From Pyrinomonadaceae bacterium (GTDB lineage Bacteria > Acidobacteriota > Blastocatellia > Pyrinomonadales > Pyrinomonadaceae), in assembly GCA_025054715.1 (NCBI GenBank), contig JANWYH010000003.1:60781-124780 (forward strand): DNA of 64,000 nt. Reading direction: 5' to 3'. The position numbers and the translations under genes were made by a program. The notes under the pieces were generated by a model that ran no database searches, was not told where the DNA came from, and saw only the letters and a list, made by a program, of their open reading frames with translations. Shown here in pieces: positions 42,907-51,707 of the stretch (within the stretch, counting starts at the first letter, position 1; the number at the start of each line of letters is the position of its first letter).

Positions 42907-43866
42907 ATGTGCCTTAAACTTGAGAAAGTGTCAAAGCGCTATCTCAGCGGGTGGGTTTTAAGAGATCTGAGCTTTAAGGTAGAACGTGGCGAAGTCTTTG
43001 GCTTAATTGGAGAAGCAGGTAGTGGTAGAAGCACTACTTTGAAAATAATAGCTGGCAAAGTTAAAGACTTCTCAGGAAAAATTTTCTTTGAGAATTCGTC
43101 AGTAAAGGATATCGAAATCCTTACTTCTGAGTCAAAATCAAAAAATACCTTCTTACGAAAACTTCTCGGCATTAGAAGAAATGATTTTGTTCCAGTTGGA
43201 AAAAGAAAATTGGCGGAGCTAGAACAAATCCTAGAAAAGGCAAAAGACGTAGTTTTATTAGATAATCCCTTTATGTGTCTTGATGAATCGGAAAGGCAAA
43301 AGGCAATTGAACTTCTAAGAACTACCGTCAAAAGAAAAAGTCTTGCTTCTATTTTCGTAACAAATAATCATGAGGAGATTTTTGGAGCTTGTGATCGAAT
43401 CGGTATTTTGCATCGGGGTGAGATAATACAGGAAGGAACCCCCCGAGAAGTCTATGAAAAACCCGAATATGCTATTTCAGCCTCCCTCTTAGGAAAATGT
43501 AACCTGATAACAGCGAGAAGAGTAACTTTTTCAAAAGAAACTCCAGAATTTCAAACACTTGAAGGAAATCATAGGCTTAAAACCGATAGAGTCGAGCGTC
43601 AGCGTTTAGGTGCTATAACACGAAACACGACACTTGCTGTAAGACCTGAACATATTTGCATCAGCTTCGGCGCTTCGTTTCCCGAGGATAATCTCTTAAA
43701 AGCAAAAGTCATAAAGATAGACTTTCGAGGAGAAATAACAAGAGTTTTACTTGATGCAAACGGACTCAAGTTAGAAGCTGCGGTTTTGAGATTAGTCGGA
43801 CTGGATGTAGGTGATGAATGCATAATAGCTATTCCGCCTAATAGAATAACTATTTTAAGAGATTAA
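42907..43866 (+). CDS. Degenerate ABC-type ATPase with TOBE-like C-terminus
   Basis: 319 residues. The ABC start is normal (KLEKVSKRYLSGWVLRDLSF), but Walker A reads GEAGSGRST, with Arg41 in place of the essential Lys. The segment to Walker B is only about 75 residues, and no LSGGQ signature or Q-loop is visible. Walker B ends VVLLDNP, with Asn120 where the catalytic Glu should be. The switch His (NNHEE, 155) is retained. The region from about 200 on (RPEHICISF and following) resembles a TOBE domain of sugar/polyamine importers. It probably cannot hydrolyse ATP normally. It starts 27 bases after the MCE gene, which suggests a link. Confidence 0.8.
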   Translation: MCLKLEKVSKRYLSGWVLRDLSFKVERGEVFGLIGEAGSGRSTTLKIIAGKVKDFSGKIFFENSSVKDIEILTSESKSKNTFLRKLLGIRRNDFVPVGKRKLAELEQILEKAKDVVLLDNPFMCLDESERQKAIELLRTTVKRKSLASIFVTNNHEEIFGACDRIGILHRGEIIQEGTPREVYEKPEYAISASLLGKCNLITARRVTFSKETPEFQTLEGNHRLKTDRVERQRLGAITRNTTLAVRPEHICISFGASFPEDNLLKAKVIKIDFRGEITRVLLDANGLKLEAAVLRLVGLDVGDECIIAIPPNRITILRD

Positions 43867-43923
43867 CCAGACTTTTCGGCTTTTACACGGCAAATTGATT
43901 TTGTTAATCTTATTCATTCATAA

Positions 43924-44880
<957 letters not shown>

Positions 44881-44885
44881 GATTA

Positions 44886-44929
44886 TTAGGCAACTCATTT
44901 TCGTCCTAAGATGAAAACAAGTTGCCTAA
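44886..44929 (+). terminator. Terminator-like hairpin after mdh
   Basis: TTAGGCAACT (44886-44895) pairs with AGTTGCCTAA (44920-44929), and inner ATTTTC/GAAAA pairing extends the stem. A run of five T follows after GAAAA, 7 bases beyond the stem. It starts 5 bases after the mdh stop. Confidence 0.65.
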
Positions 44930-44934
44930 CAGAA

Positions 44935-45082
44935 AATTTTTAGCTGCTAGGTTGATAAAAGCTCGTAGAATAGAGGTAACTCTGACTTTATGTCTGCAGG
45001 TAGATGAGCAGCCCTTATAAAGCATGACCTTCTACAAGGTAAATTACCCGAGAAGAGGGCCGTACCTGATACGGCCCCTTTT
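44935..45082 (+). ncRNA. Candidate structured RNA between mdh and the HEAT-repeat gene
   Basis: The 150-base stretch carries several hairpins on the plus strand: AGAG-gtaa-CTCT with a GNRA loop (44973-44984), ACCTT-ctac-AAGGT, and a final GGGCCGTA-cctga-TACGGCCC (45057-45077) followed by TTTT, which is terminator-like. It sits between the mdh terminator and the promoter of the next gene. I found no convincing promoter of its own, so it may be a read-through product. A minus-strand frame of 50 codons exists here but has a poorly spaced ribosome site. Confidence 0.3.
45057..45082 (+). terminator. GC-rich hairpin with T tail
   Basis: GGGCCGTA (45057-45064), loop cctga, TACGGCCC (45070-45077), then CTTTT. 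It is a perfect 8-bp stem and a plausible intrinsic terminator on the plus strand. Confidence 0.6.
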
Positions 45083-45092
45083 GAAATTTCAC

Positions 45093-45121
45093 GTGACATT
45101 CTCCATAAAAAGTTAGATAAT
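45093..45121 (+). promoter_or_regulatory. Promoter of the HEAT-repeat gene
   Basis: GTGACA (45093-45098), a 17-base spacer and GATAAT (45116-45121), both 5 of 6 to consensus, followed by a leader of about 36 bases. Confidence 0.55.
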
Positions 45122-45163
45122 ATAACCGCTTGTTGCAACTTTCTGAAGAACAAGCACAGGAAT

Positions 45164-46201
45164 ATGATTAAAATTTTTACAAAGTTAAGTTTTCTCCTAG
45201 CGTTTTACGGTGAAGCTTATTCTCAGGCCTTTCAGCAAGAAGACCCACAACAAAGTTTCTGGTGGTATGTAATTATCTTGCTTTTACTTCTAGCAGCACT
45301 CGGAACTGTGCTATGGGCAATGAGGCTTAGAAAGGAAACCGAAAAACTCACGCCACCAAAATCGAAAACCATAAAGACTACCCCCGTAGCTAAAGAACCG
45401 TTACAAGAAACACCTATTAAAACTAAACAAATTACACGCAAAGCAGAAGTTGATATTAACTTACTTTTACCCGTTTTTCTAACCAAAAGTCTTCCATCAC
45501 CAAAACCGCTCACACCATTACCAACATCAAATGATGAAGGACTTTTAAGTGCCATTGAAGAAGTAGAAACTCAAGGGGAAGACGAGGAGTTACGCTTGCT
45601 TTCACTAAAGGTTCTCGCTGCTTTCAAAACTAGAAACTCAGTCGAAGCACTTGAAAAGATAATTCGCTACGACCCATCCGACGAGATGAAGATAAAAGCT
45701 ATACAGATTCTTACTGAATTCAATCATGACTCTGTTTTTGAGCCTATTCTGATAGCTTGTGCTGACTCGTCAAAACGTGTTAGAGCAGCAGCGGTTCAGG
45801 CATTGTCTCGGCTTAATATTGACCGAACCGAAGCATGGATGAGAATAGTTCAATCAGACGACCCAGACAGACTAAAACTTGCAGCTCGAGCAGTCGTAGA
45901 AAGTGGCTTTGCTGATAAAGTTTTTGAAAGACTCATCAGCAAAGACTTCAAACAGGCAAACGAGGCTATAGCCTTAATAGCACTTCTCATAAAAGCCGAT
46001 GAAACTACCATAATTTTTCGGCGCCTTTCCGAAGAAAAAAATCAAATACTTCAAAAAGCTATTCTTCACGTTGTTAAACTCACAAACAGTGAAAAAGCTC
46101 TCGGCGGACTTTATTTAGTTTTGGAAAAAGGTGAGCTAACAGAAGAGCTCAAACAAGAAATTGATGAAATAATTGAACACATTAGCCTTAGTCTGAAGTG
46201 A
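45164..46201 (+). CDS. Membrane-anchored HEAT-repeat protein, function unknown
   Basis: 345 residues. A signal-like N-terminus ending near YSQAF precedes a membrane span at about 33-52 (WWYVIILLLLLAALGTVLW), then a Lys/Thr/Pro-rich linker. From about residue 125 come HEAT-like helical repeats (LRLLSLKVLAAFKTRNSVEALEKII, SVFEPILIACADSSKRVRAAAVQAL). The repeats probably form a protein-interaction surface in the cytoplasm. It has no enzymatic motif. The stop overlaps the convergent response-regulator gene by 14 bases. Confidence 0.83.
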   Translation: MIKIFTKLSFLLAFYGEAYSQAFQQEDPQQSFWWYVIILLLLLAALGTVLWAMRLRKETEKLTPPKSKTIKTTPVAKEPLQETPIKTKQITRKAEVDINLLLPVFLTKSLPSPKPLTPLPTSNDEGLLSAIEEVETQGEDEELRLLSLKVLAAFKTRNSVEALEKIIRYDPSDEMKIKAIQILTEFNHDSVFEPILIACADSSKRVRAAAVQALSRLNIDRTEAWMRIVQSDDPDRLKLAARAVVESGFADKVFERLISKDFKQANEAIALIALLIKADETTIIFRRLSEEKNQILQKAILHVVKLTNSEKALGGLYLVLEKGELTEELKQEIDEIIEHISLSLK

Positions 46202-47216
46202 AGAGCTTTCTAAAATCAGTCATTTTGTAGATTACTTTGCCTAACCCTTTTTTCTCAATAATCATGCCGCAGGCAAGTCCTTTAATTATGAACACAATCA
46301 AGCATAAACGCTCGCCACAAAATAGAATGTACTCCAATTCATCTTCACAGTTCCGCTCACAATTCTGAAACACTTCTAGGGTTTCAAGTAAAAAAGAACG
46401 AAGACCTTCGAACTTAGCTTCTTCAACGTAACTCTTTATCAACCGATTATCTGCTAAATTCCAAGTAAAAAAACCTTTTAACTCATTTAACTTAGAGAAG
46501 GTAGAAAAAAGACTTTCATGCAGAAGTCCACTACCCTCAGGACTAGATTCATCCTTTATTCTCATTGCTTCCATTAGGAGATTTTGAAGTGAAGATTTGA
46601 TTTTAACAGAAATGTCTTTTGGAAGTTTCTGGACTTCTATCTCAACCTCCTCCCAAGACATAATCTCATAAAAGGCTTTCTCACCATCTAATTCCATAGT
46701 TTTTGCATTGATTATTTTACCCTTAGAAAAGTAAATATGACCTTTTTTACCACTAGCTGAACTCACAAAAAGTGCGCCAGATTTTCTTTCTATTTCTACA
46801 ATTTGCAAAAAGCTAGCAAGAGTAATGCCGCTTAGATAACCTTCTGCAAATTGATCGAGTTCAGATTGAATTGTTTGTACTAACAGATCAAAGTCTATCG
46901 GTTTTTCCAAATAAACTACTCCCTTTACGGTTGCTTTGATCTCTCTTTCTAAATCTGGCGTTCCATAGGCAGTCATTACTATAACCGGCATGTCCGGAAA
47001 GTTGTTTAGAACATGAGCTAACAATCCAAAGCCGTCCAGAACTGGCATTTTTATATCTGTGACGAGCAAATCAACTTTCTGCTTAGACAATCTCTCTATT
47101 GCTTCTTTTCCATTTGAAGCTGTCAAAACAGTGAATTTATCCTGATAGTTCTTCAAGCCTTCAACTAAACTTTGAAGAAACGCCTTCTCATCGTCAACTA
47201 TAAGTATATTTCTCAT
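46188..47216 (-). CDS. Response regulator with C-terminal PATAN/DUF4388 domain
   Basis: 342 residues. The receiver domain has acidic DDEKAF, the phospho-acceptor Asp in DLLVTDIKMP (near residue 54), Thr in VIVMTAYG and Lys in VYLEKPIDF. A PATAN/DUF4388 domain follows at about 135-235 (SGITLASFLQIVEIERKSGALFVSS, GHIYFSKGKIINAKTMELDGEKAFYEIMSW). The C-terminal 100 residues are unassigned. There is no DNA-binding or enzymatic output, so it probably signals by protein contact. It lies 36 bases after the roadblock-like gene and probably shares its sigma-54 promoter. Confidence 0.88.
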   Translation of the reverse strand: MRNILIVDDEKAFLQSLVEGLKNYQDKFTVLTASNGKEAIERLSKQKVDLLVTDIKMPVLDGFGLLAHVLNNFPDMPVIVMTAYGTPDLEREIKATVKGVVYLEKPIDFDLLVQTIQSELDQFAEGYLSGITLASFLQIVEIERKSGALFVSSASGKKGHIYFSKGKIINAKTMELDGEKAFYEIMSWEEVEIEVQKLPKDISVKIKSSLQNLLMEAMRIKDESSPEGSGLLHESLFSTFSKLNELKGFFTWNLADNRLIKSYVEEAKFEGLRSFLLETLEVFQNCERNCEDELEYILFCGERLCLIVFIIKGLACGMIIEKKGLGKVIYKMTDFRKLFTSD

Positions 47217-47252
47217 AAGCGAGGTTCCTTAATGTTGAAGGCCTCTTCGTCA

Positions 47253-47612
47253 CTAAAAAACCAGTTCACTTTCTACTTCAGTCAGTTTGTGCCTAGCAAG
47301 GGCCAGGTTTGCCTTTTTTCTATCAAGCACATAATAGATGAAGATGTTTGGAACTCTTTCTACTATGCGAATTAGATGATAATGCTTTCCAAGAGTAATT
47401 AGTATGTCCTCTATCTTATCATTCAAACCTAAAGCTTCTATAACTTTTTGTTTCGCCTTTACGACTTCTGAATTACCTGCAGCAGCAATCTCGAGATTTA
47501 CACCTCCACCTATCATACCGAGTGCCATTCCACTTTTTGAGTCTGCAATAGCAGCACCCAAGGCACCGTCTAATTCCATTAATTTGTTCAATCCTTCTTC
47601 AATGGTAGCCAT
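47253..47612 (-). CDS. Roadblock/LC7-like small protein
   Basis: 119 residues from the ATG at 47612, chosen because AAGGAGG lies 9 bases upstream; the frame reaches further without a start signal. The sequence MATIEEGLNKLMELDGALGA, then ADSKSGMALGMIGG and the long central helix AAGNSEVVKAKQKVIEALG followed by IEDILITLGKHYHLIRIV, fits a roadblock/longin-type fold like that of MglB partners. ALARHKLTEVE closes the domain. It is probably a dimeric scaffold or regulator of a small GTPase or signalling protein. It is first gene after a consensus sigma-54 promoter. Confidence 0.8.
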   Translation of the reverse strand: MATIEEGLNKLMELDGALGAAIADSKSGMALGMIGGGVNLEIAAAGNSEVVKAKQKVIEALGLNDKIEDILITLGKHYHLIRIVERVPNIFIYYVLDRKKANLALARHKLTEVESELVF

Positions 47613-47672
47613 CTTCAAATTCCTCCTTTTTGTCTTTAACCAACAAAAGTTGGTTTCTATTTTTGTCCAATT

Positions 47673-47689
47673 AGCAAGTCTTGTGCCAA
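47673..47689 (-). promoter_or_regulatory. Sigma-54 (RpoN) promoter of the roadblock-PATAN operon
   Basis: On the minus strand TTGGCACAAGACTTGCT: the -24 GG and -12 GC dinucleotides are correctly 10 bases apart, and TGGCAC-N5-TTGC matches the consensus. The predicted start of transcription is near 47662, giving a 50-base leader to the ATG at 47612. Confidence 0.82.
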
Positions 47690-47740
47690 AAAATAGCATC
47701 TAGAAACCTAAGTATCTTCACTAAAAGCAAAGAGACGACA

Positions 47741-47781
47741 CTAGTTCAAAATGAACTATCGCTAGTTTATTTTAAGCTATC
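47741..47781 (-). promoter_or_regulatory. Two tandem 20-bp palindromic enhancer sites (UAS)
   Basis: CTAGTTCAAAATGAACTATC (47741-47760) contains the perfect palindrome AGTTCA-aaa-TGAACT. CTAGTTTATTTTAAGCTATC (47762-47781) is its near-copy, with AGTTTA-ttt-TAAGCT (5 of 6). The sites are 21 bp apart (two helical turns) and centred about 88 and 109 bp upstream of the predicted sigma-54 start. The second overlaps the stop codon of the bEBP gene. They are the expected binding sites for that bEBP. Confidence 0.75.
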
Positions 47782-49084
47782 TTAATCCGTATAGCTTAAG
47801 TTTCCGCTTGAGAGTTGACAAAGATACACCTAGAAGCTTGGCTGTTCTAGAAAGATTGCCTCCCGTAGATTCCAAAACTTGTAAGATATGTTCCTTTTCT
47901 AATTCACTCAAACTCAGAACCCTACTTTTGGAGGAAATTTTAGATGATTGGACTATAAGTCTTGAGGGGCGAAGTACAGAGTCTTCAGAAAGAATAATGC
48001 TTCTTTCAATGATGTTCCTAAGCTCTCTTATGTTACCTGGAAATTCATATTCAAGTAACCTATTCATCTCTTCTTCTGGCAAAAGATAGTGCTTTCCGGC
48101 CGGTGTCAGGGCTTTGATAAAATACTGACAAAGTATAGGTATATCCTGCCTTCTTTCACGCAAAGGTTTCAGGTGAATTCGAAAGACATTCAAACGATAA
48201 AATAAATCAGATCGAAACTTTCCCTGAGCTACAGCTTCTTCTGGATCCAAGTTTGTCGCAGCTATTACGCGCACATCAAAATCATAAAAAGCACTACCAC
48301 CTAGGCGTTTAGCACGTTTTTCTTCAAGCACGCTTAAAAGCTTTACTTGAAGATTAGGTGTCATCTCACCGATTTCATCAAGAAAAATTGTTCCACCATC
48401 TGCTATTTCAAAGATTCCTTTTCTTGTTCTAGCGTCCGTGAATGCTCCACGCTCAACTCCAAAAAGTTCTGACTCAATAAGATTTTCAGGCAAAGTAGCG
48501 CAATTTACCGAAACAAAAGGTTGATTTGACTCTTTGGATCTAAGATGAATTTCTCTTGCAACTAAACCCTTTCCGGTTCCCGTTTCGCCCGTGATCAAAA
48601 CTGTAACCTTTGATTGAGAAGCTTTGTTGATCAGAAAATTTACTCTTTCAAATTCCTCACCCCCTCCAACTAAATGCTGCTTTTCCTCTTCGTACCTTCT
48701 TACTTGCTCGATTTTCTGCAAACGATTAAACTCAAGGGCTCTTTCAATCTTCAAAGAAAGCTCATCTATATCGATAGGTTTCGGAATATAGTCAAAAGCA
48801 CCTCTTCTTATCGCCTCAGTAGCATCCTTAAAATCGGGAAAGGCGGTAATTAAAATAATCTTACTTCTATCACTTCTTCTCAGAATTTCAGGTATAAGCT
48901 CAATTCCTTTTCCATCAGGCAGGAAATTATCGAGTAAAATGACATCAAAACTGTCTTGAGATAACTCACTCCTTGCAAATCGTAGCGAATTCGCTGTTTT
49001 AACGAGATACCTATCCTCAAAAAAATCTTGTAAACTACCAACAAAATTCTCTTCATCTTCAACGATCAATATCTTTGACTTCAT
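47777..49084 (-). CDS. NtrC-family sigma-54-dependent response regulator
   Basis: 435 residues. It has a receiver with the phospho-Asp in DVILLDNFLPDGKG (near residue 51) and Lys in YIPKPID. The AAA+ domain has Walker A GETGTGKG, a sigma-54-contact loop reading ERGAFTDA (canonical GAFTGA with Gly to Asp), and Walker B GGTIFLDEIGEM. A C-terminal Fis-type helix-turn-helix (NLSRTAKLLGVSLSTLKRKLKLYG) completes it. It activates sigma-54 promoters when phosphorylated. It overlaps the kinase gene by 26 bases, so the two are coupled. Its obvious target is the promoter 90 bases past its own stop. Confidence 0.95.
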   Translation of the reverse strand: MKSKILIVEDEENFVGSLQDFFEDRYLVKTANSLRFARSELSQDSFDVILLDNFLPDGKGIELIPEILRRSDRSKIILITAFPDFKDATEAIRRGAFDYIPKPIDIDELSLKIERALEFNRLQKIEQVRRYEEEKQHLVGGGEEFERVNFLINKASQSKVTVLITGETGTGKGLVAREIHLRSKESNQPFVSVNCATLPENLIESELFGVERGAFTDARTRKGIFEIADGGTIFLDEIGEMTPNLQVKLLSVLEEKRAKRLGGSAFYDFDVRVIAATNLDPEEAVAQGKFRSDLFYRLNVFRIHLKPLRERRQDIPILCQYFIKALTPAGKHYLLPEEEMNRLLEYEFPGNIRELRNIIERSIILSEDSVLRPSRLIVQSSKISSKSRVLSLSELEKEHILQVLESTGGNLSRTAKLLGVSLSTLKRKLKLYGLR

Positions 49085-50876
49085 AAGCTTCCAAAAGAAT
49101 TTTAACTACAGTTCCTTTGCCGACTTCACTTTCCACTTCAACATTCCCAAACATCCTTGAAACCATATTCTTGACTAATGCTAAACCAATTCCTCGACCT
49201 TTTGGTTTTGTCGTCCAGAACGGTTTGAATATATTTTCTTTTTGCTCTTCGGTCATACCAATTCCATTATCAGCAACAGAAATCTCCACAAAAGAACCAG
49301 TTTTGGCAACTTTCAGGGTTATAGTTGGCTGTTCTCTACCTTCCAAAGCATCTGACGCGTTACTAAAGAGATTAAGCATAACTTGATGCAAGGCACTCTC
49401 ATCACCTAAAAACTTGATCTTACCATCTAAATGGAGTTTAATTTTTATACCTTTCGATTTTAATTCCTCCTCAATCATTCCCAAAAACCTTGTGAAAAAC
49501 TCCTTAGCTTCAATAGGTTTACGTCGTATTTCATCGCTCAATCTGAAGCTTCTTAAGATACTCAACAGATATTCTATTCTCGAAAGCTCACCCGATAAGC
49601 GCTTAACATATTCTAGAATCTTTTCCTTTTCCCAACTTTCAATAGACTTTTCCATCACCTTTAGAGTCGTTTTCATGGTATTAACCGGATTACCTATTTC
49701 ATGCCGAAGAGCCATGAAAGCGTATCCCATGTTTTCTGCCAAATTGATGGCTGATATTATATCGTTAAACTTTCTCTGAAAAGTTACATCGCGTTTTACG
49801 ATGACATAGTTAATTACATTTCCAGAATCATCCAAAACTGGCGATATAGACATTTCCTCCAAATATTTTTCACCCGTCTTTTTTCTAGTCTCAAAAACTC
49901 CGTTCCAGCTTTCTCCAGAGGAAACTTTCTCATATACTTGTTTTTTCTCCTTGGGCGAAATATCCCAAAAAGTTGCAAAGTGATGTCGTCCTATAACCTC
50001 TTCCTTTTTAAAAAGGGTTATTCTCTCAAATGCAGAATTAACCTGTTGAATAGTTCCATTCTTATCAGCAATTAAAATAGCTTCTGAAATATGGTTTATC
50101 GCAGTTTCAAGTCGCTTCATCTCAATTTGATGAGCTTTTTCTCTTGAAATATCACGGATAACGTGAAGCCACTCTGTGTTTCTTTCTTTACTTTCGATTC
50201 TGTAATTTCTTATTTCATAAAAGTTATCACCAATTTTAAATTCTTTGCTGGCTGAATAAAAGACATCATCTAATGATAAGCCTTTAAGTAGAAAGACAGA
50301 AGAAAAGAAATCCTCTAGTTTTCTATTCACTATCCGATCGTACGGCAACCTAAGAAAATCTTTAAAAGCCCAATTACACCGCAATATACATTTGTTAGCG
50401 TCGGTTAAAAGGATCATATCTGGTATGGAATCTACTGTCATTCGCCATTCCTTGGCAATACTTATCAACTTCTCTCTTGAGGACTTTGCTTCTTCCATAG
50501 CTAAGATTTCCGAAGTTACATCTTGTTGAATGCCAACATAATAAATCAAATCCCCAGCTTTATTGAAAACTGGGGAAATAGTTACTCTATTCCAAAAAAG
50601 CTCTCCGTTTTTTCTATAGTTTCTTAAAACAACCTGGCATGGCTTTTTCGACAATAAACTTTCTTTGATCACTTTAATGCCCTCTTGATTTCTGTCAGTT
50701 CCTTGCAAAAATCTACAATCCTTTTGCAAAACATCACCTTTTTCATACCCCGTAATTTCAAAAAATGCTTTGTTGGCATAAATGATGACATTGTCCTCTA
50801 GATTCGGCCTTGTTACAGTAACTCCAACTGGTAGGACGTCTAAGATTTCATCTCTAAATTCGAATTCGTAAATCAT
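49059..50876 (-). CDS. LOV-PAS-PAS sensor histidine kinase
   Basis: 605 residues without membrane spans, so cytoplasmic. Residues 1-123 are a LOV domain: the photoactive Cys54 lies in KDCRFLQGT, and flavin contacts are expected at Asn86 (NYRKNG), Asn96 (LFWNRVTISP) and Gln117 (GIQQDVT). Two more PAS domains follow (about 140-250 and 255-375). The dimerisation His is in LRHEIGNPVNTMK (near 405). The ATPase has NLFSNASDAL, DNGIGM and GRGIGLALV. It probably phosphorylates the NtrC-type regulator encoded by the overlapping downstream gene. The signal is likely blue light or flavin redox state. Confidence 0.92.
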   Translation of the reverse strand: MIYEFEFRDEILDVLPVGVTVTRPNLEDNVIIYANKAFFEITGYEKGDVLQKDCRFLQGTDRNQEGIKVIKESLLSKKPCQVVLRNYRKNGELFWNRVTISPVFNKAGDLIYYVGIQQDVTSEILAMEEAKSSREKLISIAKEWRMTVDSIPDMILLTDANKCILRCNWAFKDFLRLPYDRIVNRKLEDFFSSVFLLKGLSLDDVFYSASKEFKIGDNFYEIRNYRIESKERNTEWLHVIRDISREKAHQIEMKRLETAINHISEAILIADKNGTIQQVNSAFERITLFKKEEVIGRHHFATFWDISPKEKKQVYEKVSSGESWNGVFETRKKTGEKYLEEMSISPVLDDSGNVINYVIVKRDVTFQRKFNDIISAINLAENMGYAFMALRHEIGNPVNTMKTTLKVMEKSIESWEKEKILEYVKRLSGELSRIEYLLSILRSFRLSDEIRRKPIEAKEFFTRFLGMIEEELKSKGIKIKLHLDGKIKFLGDESALHQVMLNLFSNASDALEGREQPTITLKVAKTGSFVEISVADNGIGMTEEQKENIFKPFWTTKPKGRGIGLALVKNMVSRMFGNVEVESEVGKGTVVKILLEAYEVKDIDR

Positions 50877-51041
50877 TTTCTCACCTCATTTACTATTTAA
50901 AAGGCGAACAGGATTTCTTCCAGTTAATATAACACAAACTGAATCCTTGAGGTCTTTTTTCTTAAGAAATCATTTAGCAGTCTTGCCGATCTCTACATGA
51001 CAAATCATGAAAAGTGGTCAGGCTTAATGAACCAAGAGATT

Positions 51042-51072
51042 TTGCAACGTAGCCTCGCCGATTCTGTATAAT
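51042..51072 (+). promoter_or_regulatory. Promoter before plsC, predicted leaderless
   Basis: Perfect -10 TATAAT (51067-51072) with TTGCAA (51042-51047) at a 19-base spacing. The ATG is 8 bases after the -10, so the mRNA would start at or next to it. No SD is present. Confidence 0.5.
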
Positions 51073-51080
51073 AGAAAGTC

Positions 51081-51707
51081 ATGAAATCGCACTACCCGCC
51101 GAGTTTCATCATCGAGCCACTCCGGCTTTTCGCTACCATCGTAAGCAAGATTTTGTGGCAGATTGAGTTCCACTCTACAGAAAATATACCACAACAATCA
51201 AGTATCGGCCTCGTAGTCGTCGCAAACCATCAGACATATTTAGACCCTTTTTGGATATGCATTCCTATCAAAAGGAAATTTAGGTTTATGGCTTGGGAAA
51301 AAGCTTTTGACTGGTTCATAATTGGACGATTGATTAAGTATCTAGGTGCTTTTCCCGTGAATGTAGAACGCGGGACAAAGCAAGCCTTAAAACAAGCTAT
51401 TGAAGCCATAAGTGACGGCGCCGCTCTGGTTGTCTTTCCTGAAGGAACAAGAGAGCTCTCTGACGGAAAACTCCTCCCATTCAAAACAGGTGCAATCAGA
51501 ATAGCAATCAAAACCGCAACGCCTATTCTTCCCGTAACAATTCAAGGAGCTAACAAAGTTTGGGCTAGAGATATGAAGCTTCCGAGACCTTGGGGGAAAA
51601 TTAAAGTTTTCTATCATAAAGTGATCGAAACAAAGGGTCTTAGTGAAAACGACATTGATAGCTTAACTAAAAAGCTTGAGCAAATAATCCAGAGCAAAAT
51701 GAAATGA
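51081..51707 (+). CDS. plsC: 1-acyl-sn-glycerol-3-phosphate acyltransferase (PlsC family)
   Basis: 208 residues. The catalytic H(x)4D motif is ANHQTYLDPF (near residue 50), the glycerophosphate-binding motif VFPEGTRELSDGKLLPFKTGA (near 117), and motif IV GANKVW. It acylates lysophosphatidate in phospholipid synthesis at the inner membrane, although related proteins acylate other lipids. Its stop overlaps the start of the next glycosyltransferase gene in ATGA, linking it to the glycan/glycolipid genes downstream. Confidence 0.9.
   Translation: MKSHYPPSFIIEPLRLFATIVSKILWQIEFHSTENIPQQSSIGLVVVANHQTYLDPFWICIPIKRKFRFMAWEKAFDWFIIGRLIKYLGAFPVNVERGTKQALKQAIEAISDGAALVVFPEGTRELSDGKLLPFKTGAIRIAIKTATPILPVTIQGANKVWARDMKLPRPWGKIKVFYHKVIETKGLSENDIDSLTKKLEQIIQSKMK

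Noticed and set aside
44947-45153. Minus-strand frame of 68 codons, with an inner 50-codon form starting MSREISKGAV
   Set aside because: GGAG is only one base from the inner ATG, no promoter was found, and the frame runs through the strong plus-strand terminator hairpin. Composition is not convincing.
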